Assembly: GCA_039029935.1 (NCBI GenBank)
Contig: JBCCFC010000186.1
Location: 1 to 14,505, forward strand
Length of the DNA stretch: 14,505 nucleotides
Source: G039029935 sp039029935
GTDB taxonomy: Bacteria; Chloroflexota; Anaerolineae; Caldilineales; Caldilineaceae
Direction: 5' to 3'
Shown: positions 7,569-14,472 of the stretch, piece after piece
Layout: every line of letters begins with the position of its first letter
Numbering within the stretch: position 1 is the first letter of the stretch
Made by a program: the position numbers and the translations under genes
The notes under the pieces: generated by a model
Told to the model about the DNA's origin: nothing
Databases searched by the model: none
Seen by the model: the letters and a program-made list of their open reading frames with translations, nothing else

Positions 7569-8752
7569 TGATGAATCCAGAGACGATTACGCTTATTGCC
7601 CAAATTGCCCCACAGCGCAGTACACAGTACGCATCACTGGCAGCGACATTGGCTCCATACGAGCTGATGCTATCACCGCTCATGAACAACACCCCGCCGG
7701 GTGTCGTAGACAAAGACAGTGGGATTGAATTTGTTGAGTATGGAAAACAGCCATTTTTAAAATTTACGCCGTCTTTGAATACACCAATCACGGCACTATT
7801 TTCTGAAATGGCAACGATGGCAACGTTAACCATGTTCTTCTACTACTATAACGCTATTATTCAGTCAAAAGGTCCTTTTTTTAAGCCAATTGACTTATTT
7901 TTTGAACCCGTATTTCCCTGGAGCTTGATGAGTACACGGCGCTATCGTGGAAAGACTAATGAGCTATTTACCCATTTCTTGTGTAATATTGCTCGCTATA
8001 GCTCTGATTTCTCGACGCAGCCTTGGTCCTCGTTGCAACTGCTTGACCCGTTGGCGGGTGGTGGCACAACGTTGATGACAGGCTTGGTTTTGGGCGCAGA
8101 TGTGGCGGGCATTGAACTCAATCATCAAGATGTGCAATCCACAGCCACGTTTCTACGTCAATTTTTACAGGAAGCCCGCATCTCACATCGAGTGCATGAG
8201 GCGACCCTTAAAAAGGCCAATCTGAAAAAAAACATAGTCAAAAACACCGCAAAAAAAACAGCCAACCAGAAGCCAGGTCATCAATGGCAGTTTGAAATTG
8301 GGAAAAAACAGCGTAAGAGGCGCGCGGATAATCCTTTACCAAAAAATCAGCTACATGAGTCGAATTCCCCACGGCTACAGCATTGTACTTTATCAAGTGG
8401 TGACACCACTGATCTCAAACTATTGCTGCCCAAAAGCCGTCCACATCTCATTGTCACGGATTTACCCTATGGCATTCAACATCAGGGGCAACATCAGGGA
8501 CAATTAATCACGCTGCTGGAAAACGCATTGCCTATATGGACAGACGTTTTACAGAAGGGTGGCGTTATGGTCTATTCCTGGGATGCCACCCGCTTTCCGC
8601 GTGATGAGATGATTTCTGTTGTTCAAACTGTTTGCCCGCCGTCCGTTCTGTCTGTTCTGAATGGTCCACCCTACAATACGCTTGCACACCCTATAGATCG
8701 GGTAATTAAGCGTCGTGATGTATTGGTCTTGAAAAAAATTTCAGCCACTTAG
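7568..8752 (+). CDS. Class I SAM-dependent methyltransferase, Trm11/UPF0020- or DNA-methylase-like
   Basis: This 394-residue protein has the two hallmark motifs of N-methyltransferases acting on nucleic acid. Motif I is LLDPLAGGGTTL (D160 in DPLAGGGT), binding SAM, with acidic GIELN at the next strand end. Motif IV is VTDLPYG (D298-L-P-Y301), a variant of D/N-P-P-Y used to position an amino group. The order I then IV fits UPF0020/Trm11-type RNA methylases or gamma-type DNA methylases. The first 150 residues are unrecognised and contain a hydrophobic stretch near 75-95. About residues 215-260 form a Lys/Arg-rich insertion (KKTANQ, KKQRKRR) that may bind nucleic acid. It starts one base into the stop of the dehydratase small subunit gene; a second ATG follows at 7571. 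The stop codon lies in a repeated TTTCAGCC/CGTCAGC tract. Substrate unknown; no restriction endonuclease partner is present. Confidence 0.8.
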   Translation: MMNPETITLIAQIAPQRSTQYASLAATLAPYELMLSPLMNNTPPGVVDKDSGIEFVEYGKQPFLKFTPSLNTPITALFSEMATMATLTMFFYYYNAIIQSKGPFFKPIDLFFEPVFPWSLMSTRRYRGKTNELFTHFLCNIARYSSDFSTQPWSSLQLLDPLAGGGTTLMTGLVLGADVAGIELNHQDVQSTATFLRQFLQEARISHRVHEATLKKANLKKNIVKNTAKKTANQKPGHQWQFEIGKKQRKRRADNPLPKNQLHESNSPRLQHCTLSSGDTTDLKLLLPKSRPHLIVTDLPYGIQHQGQHQGQLITLLENALPIWTDVLQKGGVMVYSWDATRFPRDEMISVVQTVCPPSVLSVLNGPPYNTLAHPIDRVIKRRDVLVLKKISAT

Positions 8753-8768
8753 CCGTCAGCTTTCAGCC
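8739..8768 (-). repeat. Degenerate 7-8-bp repeat over the methyltransferase stop codon
   Basis: On the minus strand the units read GGCTGAAA, GCTGACG, GCTAAGT and GGCTGAAA. On the plus strand the TAG stop (8750-8752) falls inside the second unit from the left. The two outer units are identical; the inner two have drifted. Confidence 0.6.
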
Positions 8769-8831
8769 AGAGCCTGCCCGTGTCCCTTGGCTAATTTTAT
8801 ACATTCCTATATCGAAAAGATCATATCACGC

Positions 8832-8881
8832 CACTGGTCATTTGTCACTGGTCATTTGTCACTGGTCATTTGTCACTGATC
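8832..8881 (-). repeat. 14-bp tandem repeat (2 x 7 bp), 3.6 copies
   Basis: On the plus strand CACTGGTCATTTGT occurs three times exactly (8832-8845, 8846-8859, 8860-8873), followed by a partial CACTGATC. On the minus strand each unit is two heptamers, AGTGACA and AATGACC, so the core AGTGA matches that of the arrays at 2390 and 10430. It lies upstream of the sulfatase gene; no strong promoter was seen in this spacer. Confidence 0.93.
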
Positions 8882-8937
8882 CTAGTCCAATAGTCAGCGA
8901 CAAATGGATCATAACAAACACATAATTAAACACAAAT

Positions 8938-8942
8938 GGGAG
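8938..8942 (+). promoter_or_regulatory. Ribosome binding site that sets the sulfatase start
   Basis: GGGAG lies 6 nt before the ATG at 8949. No such site precedes the in-frame ATG at 8904, whose extra 15 residues (HNKHIIKHKWEK) do not look like a sulfatase N-terminus. Confidence 0.7.
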
Positions 8943-8948
8943 AAACTT

Positions 8949-10442
8949 ATGAAAGCCATCATGATCATGTTCGATTCATTAAATCGTCGTATGTTGCCAC
9001 CTTATGGGTGCGATTGGACCCACGCACCCAATTTTCAACGCCTCGCCGAGCACACAGTTACTTTTGACAATGCCTATGTTGGCAGTATGCCTTGTATGCC
9101 CGCCCGCCGCGAACTCCACACGGGTCGCTACAACTTTCTGCACCGTAGCTGGGGACCGATGGAGCCATTTGATGATTCCATGCCCGACATGCTGCGTAAC
9201 AACGACATCTATACACATCTGATTACCGATCATATGCACTACTATGAGGAAGGCAGCGGTAATTACCATACCAAATATGTCTCTTGGGAATATTTGCGTG
9301 GTCAACAGGGTGATCCTTGGTTGGGTGTACTCAAGGACCCAGAGGTCCCAGAGCTGCTGGTTAAGCTACCGGAAAGTGCTCCCCGCTCGCTCAAAACCAT
9401 TCGACGGCAAGATTGGGTCAACCGTGCGCATATGCAGGCAGAAGAGGACCATCCACAAGCCAAGACCTTTGCGCGTGGCGTCGAGTTTCTTCACACCAAT
9501 CATGACGAGGATAACTGGTTTCTACACATTGAGACGTTTGACCCACATGAGCCATTTTTTAGCAACCAAACCTACAAGGACCTCTATCCCCATGACTATG
9601 ATGGCCCGCACATTGACTGGCCGCCTTATCGTCGTGTGCAGGAGTCACCCGACATTGTGCAGCACGTTCGCTATGAATATGCAGCCTTGCTTTCGATGTG
9701 TGATGCGTATTTGGGCAAAGTGCTGGATGTAATGGATGAATATAACTTGTGGGAAGACACGATGTTGATTGTCAACACGGATCATGGCTTTTTGTTGGGT
9801 GAACATGATTGGTGGGCCAAATCCGTGCAGCCTTTCTATAATGAAGTCGCCCATGTGCCATTCTTTGTCTGGGACCCACGTACACAACAGCGTAATGTCC
9901 ATAATGATGCGCTGGTTCAGACTATTGATATCGCCCCCACGCTACTTGACTTCTTTGGCTTGGAGATTCCAGCGGATATGGAAGGTGTTCCGCTCCACGA
10001 TAGTATAGCAAACAATTCACCAACTCGCGAAGCCGCGCTCTTTGGCATTCATGGTGGACATGTCAATGTGACCGATGGCCGCTATGTCTATATGCGCGCC
10101 CCAGCAACACCTGAAAATGGTCCGCTCTATGAGTATACATTGATGCCCGCACACATGCGCTTTGCCTTTTCGGTTGAGGAATTACAAGAAACGGTGATAA
10201 CCAAGCCATTTACGTTCATGAAAAATTGCCCTGTGATGAAGATGAAAGCGCGTTCTGGCTCTGCCCGCAATATGCATCAATTTGGCACATTGTTGTTTGA
10301 TCTCGAAACCGACCCGCATCAAGAACAACCTATTAACGACCCAGCAGCAGAGGCAAAGATGATTGCGCATTTGGTACGCCTGATGAAAGCAAATGATACG
10401 CCAATGGAGCAATTTGAACGACTAGGGCTGATTAGTGATTAG
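8949..10442 (+). CDS. Sulfatase / phosphonate-monoester-hydrolase-like enzyme (formylglycine type)
   Basis: This 497-residue enzyme belongs to the alkaline phosphatase superfamily sulfatases, which hydrolyse sulfate (or phosphonate) esters. The activation motif is SMPCMPARRELHTGR: C49 in C-x-P-x-R is the residue converted to formylglycine by a separate maturase, not found here. Expected metal ligands are visible: D9 in IMFDSLNRR near the N-terminus and D278-H279 in VNTDHGFLLGEHDWW. The N-terminus goes straight into the first beta strand (MKAIMIMFD) with no signal peptide, so it should act in the cytosol. The pattern fits COG3119-type sulfatases or phosphonate monoester hydrolases; the substrate cannot be told. 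A start at 8904 is possible but lacks a ribosome-binding site. The final codons, GLISD and stop, lie in a heptamer repeat array. Possibly transcribed together with the LRR gene 91 nt downstream. Confidence 0.9.
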   Translation: MKAIMIMFDSLNRRMLPPYGCDWTHAPNFQRLAEHTVTFDNAYVGSMPCMPARRELHTGRYNFLHRSWGPMEPFDDSMPDMLRNNDIYTHLITDHMHYYEEGSGNYHTKYVSWEYLRGQQGDPWLGVLKDPEVPELLVKLPESAPRSLKTIRRQDWVNRAHMQAEEDHPQAKTFARGVEFLHTNHDEDNWFLHIETFDPHEPFFSNQTYKDLYPHDYDGPHIDWPPYRRVQESPDIVQHVRYEYAALLSMCDAYLGKVLDVMDEYNLWEDTMLIVNTDHGFLLGEHDWWAKSVQPFYNEVAHVPFFVWDPRTQQRNVHNDALVQTIDIAPTLLDFFGLEIPADMEGVPLHDSIANNSPTREAALFGIHGGHVNVTDGRYVYMRAPATPENGPLYEYTLMPAHMRFAFSVEELQETVITKPFTFMKNCPVMKMKARSGSARNMHQFGTLLFDLETDPHQEQPINDPAAEAKMIAHLVRLMKANDTPMEQFERLGLISD

Positions 10443-10461
10443 TGATTAGTGATTAGTGATT
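10430..10461 (+). repeat. 7-bp tandem repeat GATTAGT (AGTGATT) x4.6 over the sulfatase stop codon
   Basis: Four exact units (10430-10457) plus a partial GATT. The TAG stop at 10440-10442 is within the second unit. The unit length is not a multiple of 3 and contains TAG and TGA, so every forward frame meets a stop within the array. Confidence 0.95.
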
Positions 10462-10469
10462 GAGGCATT

Positions 10470-10515
10470 CTTCAACTCTTCAACCTTTCCACTCTTCAAC
10501 CTTTCAACATTCAAC
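10470..10515 (-). repeat. Degenerate 7-8-bp repeat, unit GTTGAAR on the minus strand, six copies
   Basis: On the plus strand the units are CTTCAAC, CTTCAAC, TTTCCAC, CTTCAAC, TTTCAAC and ATTCAAC, at 7- or 8-bp spacing. The array directly follows the GATTAGT array and faces it on the opposite strand. It ends shortly before the ribosome-binding site of the LRR gene, and an upstream in-frame ATG at 10456 would translate it. Confidence 0.8.
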
Positions 10516-10523
10516 TGTTCTAT

Positions 10524-10528
10524 GAGGA
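10524..10528 (+). promoter_or_regulatory. Ribosome binding site that sets the LRR-protease start
   Basis: GAGGA lies 5 nt before the ATG at 10534 (8 nt before the ATG at 10537). The in-frame ATG at 10456 has no such site and would add 26 residues that merely translate the repeat array. Confidence 0.7.
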
Positions 10529-10533
10529 ATTTT

Positions 10534-13500
10534 ATGATGCAGGATTTTGTGACGACAATTCAAGAAAAACGTGATCGTGAGTATCGTATCCAACCTGTTG
10601 TTCGGTTGGCGATTTTTGTATTTATGTTGCTCCTGCTTCTCTATATAACGGCCCCCCCAGCCATCGCCCATGTTGTCATACAAGATAATGAGCATCGTGT
10701 TAAAGTGACTGGTGTTGATGAGGCTAGTGTTGATACCAGCATATATCCCAATCCTGACTATGACTGTGCGGTGGTGACGACGATTCCAGCGGCGGAATGT
10801 TCTGGACTGGTTTCGCTCTATCTGGCAACGGACGGTGCAAATTGGCATGACAATGCAGGGTGGCTGTCTGGCACAGACCCATGCGGATGGATGGGTGTTG
10901 TCTGTGAAGGTGGGTTTGTCCGTGAATTATATCTGGAGAGAAATAACCTGACAGGCGAGCTACCGCCAGACATCAGTGGTCTACACGAACTCATTAAGCT
11001 CCATCTGAGCCATAACGCCCTGATAGGCAGCATCCCGGAGGCTCTATATTCTCTGCACCATCTGCATACACTTTATTTGGATAATAACGAGCTTTCCGGC
11101 GAGATAGCATCCAGCATTATCGGCTTGGAGGCACTTGGCAAGCTAAACCTCAGCCATAACAAGCTGACGGGCGAAATCCCTCTCACCTTGACAATGTTGT
11201 CCAACTTAGGAGGACTTTGTCTCAGCTATAACGAGTTGACAGGCCCGATTCCCCCTGAACTTGGTACTATGCAGCATTTATATGAGCTTGCGCTTTCGTC
11301 CAATCAATTGACAGGCCCCATCCCGCCTGATCTAGGTCAACTACCACACCTAGAATCGTTGTTTTTGGGGCATAACGAGTTGACTGGCCCGATTCCCCAA
11401 GAATTGGGGGCATTGGAGAACCTTCAATATTTAGGACTGGACGCCAATTCACTACAAGGCGAAATCCCACGGACGTTGCTCAACTTAAGCCGCTTGAAAG
11501 ACCTCGTTCTGAGCTACAATGAACTGACTGGTATGATTCCATCCAACATGGATGCGCTGACAGAATTGGTTTATCTTAACTTTGAATATAACCAACTGAG
11601 CGGCGATATCCCTGCTGAGTTGGGGAATCTCCCCAAGCTGATCGAACTCAGGTTGAATGAAAATCAGCTAACAGGGGGAATTCCTGTTGAATTGGGTAAC
11701 TTGATTGCGCTAGAAGCGTTAAATTTAGGGAATAATCAACTGACTGGTGAAATTCCCGTTGAGTTGGCGTCTTTGGAAACGCTATACTATCTGGGGCTAT
11801 ACGGCAATAACTTAGACGGCGAAATTCCTGTGGCTCTGAGCAACCTCACAAACCTTCGTAATTTGACCTTGAGCTACAACAGTCTCACTGGTAACATGCC
11901 CATCGAGATTACGCATTTATCTGAACTGACCTACTTGGACCTTGAATATAACCAGCTAAGTGGCCGTATCCCACCAGAAATCGGCAACTTGCAGAAACTG
12001 GTGGGACTCAAGTTGAACGATAATCAATTGACTGGCAGTATCCCCAACACATTGGGTGATTTGAGTGCGTTAACCTTTCTCAATCTGGCCTATAATCAAT
12101 TGGATGGCGACATTCCCGCTGAGTTAGGCAATCTTTCCAATTTAATTGAGCTTTACCTCAGCCATAATTTTCTGGACGGAACCATTCCCGAAGAGATCGG
12201 AAGTCTATCTCAATTGGAGAATCTCTTTCTCGACTATAATCGTCTGCTGGGGCCAGTCCCGCTGTCGCTTGTTAATTTGACGAATCTATCAAGGTTTGTG
12301 ATTGATTACAATCGTTTGTCGGCGACGGGCAATGGATTGCTTCAATTCTTGGAAACAAAGAATCCAGAGTGGCAGATGACACAAACCTTGCCACCGATGA
12401 ATGTCTCGGCCATTGTTGATTCCCGCGATGAAATTATCCTGACCTGGCAACCCATCTCCTATACATGGGATATTGGGTACTATGAAATTCGCTATGCAAC
12501 CAATGCCGATGGTCCTTTTGCGGTGCATGGCCGCACAGAAAGCAAGGGGGATGCGGGCTATCCTGTAACAGGATTAGATGCGGGCACAACCTACTATTTC
12601 CGTGTCCAGACCTACTCCGCCGTTGACTGGGATTTGGTGAACGGCGAGCCTCGTTCATGGTTGAGCGAATTTAGCGAAACTGTCTCTGCCCAGACTGTGG
12701 CCGACTCAACGCCGACACCAACTGCTACACAGACTGCTACACCGACATCAACACCATTGCCAACCAGTGCATCCACATCCGCACCGACATCCGCACCGAC
12801 ATCATTGCCCTCATCTACACCCACGCCAAGACCATCAGCAACACCGACACCGACCCTATCTACAACGCCGGGCAGTGGCGATGCCTATGAGAACGATGAC
12901 CGCTGTGATATTGCTAGCGTGATTCCTATCAACGAGATGCCACAGGACCATACGTTCCACAGTGACGTTGATCAGGATTGGCTGCGTATTGATGCTGTTG
13001 CGGGTGGAACCTATCGTATTGAAGTCCAAATCCCGCAAGGCTCATCGGCGGATGTCACGCTAGAGCTATACTCCAACTGTGAAAGCCTGCCTGACGAACT
13101 CTGGAACCAATCCTTTGCCCCGGGCGCACGGCTTGACTTTATTGCCCCCAGTACAGGCTCTTTCTATGTGCGCATGGAGAACAGCAATCAAGTCAACAGT
13201 CTGCCAGGCGGAACACCGTTGAGTGAGGCAACGGCCTACCAAGTATCTGTCCGTTCTCTCTCTGAAGACCCAGAGACAGGCCATGTGATCATCGTCGCTG
13301 GACGGTATCGCACAACCGATTTACTTCAGGACAACATCCACGAGATTACCAACGCCTTCTATCGCACCTTTTTGAGTAATGGCTATACCAGCGAAGACAT
13401 CACCTATTTGGCGACTGACTCATCGCTGACAGGGTATGACGGGCCTATCACGGCTGAAACTCTGCGGCTTGCTATCGCCAATGCTGCGGATGATGTGAGT

Positions 13501-14406
13501 TCGGAACAGGCACTGACGCTGTTTATCGCTGATCATGGTGATGAAAATGTGATCTATCTGGACGAGCCACGGGGGGAACGGCTGACCCCGGCACAGCTCA
13601 ACGAATGGTTGACAGCGTTGGAAACGACCGTGCCAGGTGTTCCCATCAATGTCATCATCGAAGCCTGTTATGCAGGCAGTTTCATCGCTGGTACATCTAG
13701 CACGAATATATCAAGCAATGTGAATGCCGTGCAAAATAGTATTTCCGGTCCCAACCGCGTTATCATCACCTCGAGCAACGAGGATGAGGTTGCCTACGCC
13801 TCCCGCAATGGGGCCTACTTCTCTGATTACTTTATCACCTCGCTGCAACAGGGGCGTAACCTGTTCACCAGCTTTTGGGAGGCACGGGATTACGTCACCA
13901 ACCTCTTTGATTTTCAATCACCCTGGATTGACGCTGACGGCGATGGCATCCCCAATGAGATTGATGATGCCAATATCGCCGCCCAACGGGGATTTGCTTA
14001 TGCTGGCACACTCTCTACAGGCGGTGGCGATGGCCTGTGGCCACCCTACATCGTCAATGCCCAACCACCTGTGGAGGTAAATGAACGACGGGGTACGATT
14101 ACCGCCGAAGTGCGTGACGACCGCAATGTGCAGACCGTGTGGGCCGTCATCTACCCGCCAGACTATACACACAATAGTGGTGGGCAGGAACTCATTGCGG
14201 AATCACTGGACACAATACTCCTTCATAGGCAAGGTGATGACAATTTTGAGGGCAGCTACCCTGGCTTTGACCAGCTTGGAACCTATCGCATCGTCATCCA
14301 TGCCCAGGACGCGGATGGCTTAGAGGCACGGCCTGTGACGGTTGAGTGGTCAGCCAGTAACGAGAGTGGGGGACGGCTCGTCTATCTTCCTGTGATTAGC
14401 CGATAG
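10534..14406 (+). CDS. Secreted LRR - FN3 - PPC - legumain-like (C13) protease multidomain protein
   Basis: This 1290-residue protein is predicted to be exported. Residues 1-45 form a long signal peptide (basic QEKRDREYR, then a hydrophobic core, cleavage after APPAIA). A Trp/Cys-rich cap (about 70-128, DPCGWMGVVC) precedes 19 plant-type 24-residue leucine-rich repeats (129-584; LxxLxLxxNxLxGxIP) and a degenerate twentieth. An FN3 domain (about 620-720), a Thr/Pro/Ser linker (723-782) and a PPC-like beta domain (783-910) follow. Residues 916-1130 resemble clan CD peptidase family C13: H1001 in FIADHG and C1045 in IIEACYAGS match the legumain motifs, so an Asn/Asp-specific protease or transpeptidase is possible. 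A calcium-loop-like DADGDGIPNEIDD (1133-1145) and a C-terminal beta domain end in YLPVISR. In the family LRRs bind proteins and PPC domains sit on secreted proteases; recognition coupled to cleavage is inferred. Confidence 0.9.
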   Translation: MMQDFVTTIQEKRDREYRIQPVVRLAIFVFMLLLLLYITAPPAIAHVVIQDNEHRVKVTGVDEASVDTSIYPNPDYDCAVVTTIPAAECSGLVSLYLATDGANWHDNAGWLSGTDPCGWMGVVCEGGFVRELYLERNNLTGELPPDISGLHELIKLHLSHNALIGSIPEALYSLHHLHTLYLDNNELSGEIASSIIGLEALGKLNLSHNKLTGEIPLTLTMLSNLGGLCLSYNELTGPIPPELGTMQHLYELALSSNQLTGPIPPDLGQLPHLESLFLGHNELTGPIPQELGALENLQYLGLDANSLQGEIPRTLLNLSRLKDLVLSYNELTGMIPSNMDALTELVYLNFEYNQLSGDIPAELGNLPKLIELRLNENQLTGGIPVELGNLIALEALNLGNNQLTGEIPVELASLETLYYLGLYGNNLDGEIPVALSNLTNLRNLTLSYNSLTGNMPIEITHLSELTYLDLEYNQLSGRIPPEIGNLQKLVGLKLNDNQLTGSIPNTLGDLSALTFLNLAYNQLDGDIPAELGNLSNLIELYLSHNFLDGTIPEEIGSLSQLENLFLDYNRLLGPVPLSLVNLTNLSRFVIDYNRLSATGNGLLQFLETKNPEWQMTQTLPPMNVSAIVDSRDEIILTWQPISYTWDIGYYEIRYATNADGPFAVHGRTESKGDAGYPVTGLDAGTTYYFRVQTYSAVDWDLVNGEPRSWLSEFSETVSAQTVADSTPTPTATQTATPTSTPLPTSASTSAPTSAPTSLPSSTPTPRPSATPTPTLSTTPGSGDAYENDDRCDIASVIPINEMPQDHTFHSDVDQDWLRIDAVAGGTYRIEVQIPQGSSADVTLELYSNCESLPDELWNQSFAPGARLDFIAPSTGSFYVRMENSNQVNSLPGGTPLSEATAYQVSVRSLSEDPETGHVIIVAGRYRTTDLLQDNIHEITNAFYRTFLSNGYTSEDITYLATDSSLTGYDGPITAETLRLAIANAADDVSSEQALTLFIADHGDENVIYLDEPRGERLTPAQLNEWLTALETTVPGVPINVIIEACYAGSFIAGTSSTNISSNVNAVQNSISGPNRVIITSSNEDEVAYASRNGAYFSDYFITSLQQGRNLFTSFWEARDYVTNLFDFQSPWIDADGDGIPNEIDDANIAAQRGFAYAGTLSTGGGDGLWPPYIVNAQPPVEVNERRGTITAEVRDDRNVQTVWAVIYPPDYTHNSGGQELIAESLDTILLHRQGDDNFEGSYPGFDQLGTYRIVIHAQDADGLEARPVTVEWSASNESGGRLVYLPVISR
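11422..12141 (+). repeat. Two tandem 360-bp blocks inside the LRR region (5-LRR super-repeat)
   Basis: LRRs 8-12 (11422-11781) correspond one by one to LRRs 13-17 (11782-12141). Examples are LGL..N.L.GEIP in 8 and 13, LSYN.LTG in 9 and 14, EYNQLSG.IP in 10 and 15, and L.LN.NQLTG.IP in 11 and 16. LRR 19 (LFLDYNRLLGPVPLSLVNLTN) again resembles 13. This indicates growth by duplication of five-repeat blocks. Confidence 0.75.
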
Positions 14407-14434
14407 TGAATCAGACTCGTTCAGTGAGCACGCC

Positions 14435-14472
14435 CACGTGCGGGTCAAATTTGTAAGTTTGACCCGCACGTG
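14435..14472 (+). terminator. Perfect 15-bp hairpin after the LRR-protease gene, possible terminator
   Basis: CACGTGCGGGTCAAA (14435-14449) and its exact reverse complement (14458-14472) flank an 8-nt loop, 28 nt after the stop codon. The flanks extend it imperfectly: AGTGA at 14423-14427 can pair with TCACT at 14478-14482. There is no T-run afterwards, so it could instead be a transcript-protecting stem or a dispersed palindrome. A second small hairpin (GCGGT/ACCGC, 14485-14497) follows before the window ends. Confidence 0.55.

Noticed and set aside
8787..8813. Promoter TTGGCT - 15 nt - TATATC before the sulfatase gene
   Set aside because: Spacing is too short and both boxes are imperfect in an AT-rich spacer; not strong enough to list.
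8832..8881. CRISPR-like array
   Set aside because: Units of 14 bp are directly contiguous with no spacers and no cas genes; it is a simple tandem repeat.
8904..8948. Upstream ATG giving the sulfatase 15 extra residues
   Set aside because: No ribosome-binding site precedes it, the residues are polar and unlike sulfatase N-termini, and GGGAG fits the ATG at 8949.
10456..10533. Upstream ATG extending the LRR protein by 26 residues
   Set aside because: The extension only translates the CTTCAAC repeat array; GAGGA sits correctly before the ATG at 10534.
10918..12285. Recent transfer of the LRR region from a plant
   Set aside because: Plant-type 24-residue LRRs are widespread in bacteria, and codon use here does not stand out from the rest of the gene by eye.
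12612..12824. Minus-strand reading frame rich in Val/Gly/Asp
   Set aside because: It is the antisense shadow of the Thr/Pro linker and has no ribosome-binding site or recognisable domain.
12700..12875. Tandem DNA repeat (ACACCGACATCC-like) as a mobile or regulatory element
   Set aside because: It is in frame inside the large secreted protein and encodes the Thr/Pro/Ser linker; the repetition follows from low-complexity coding.
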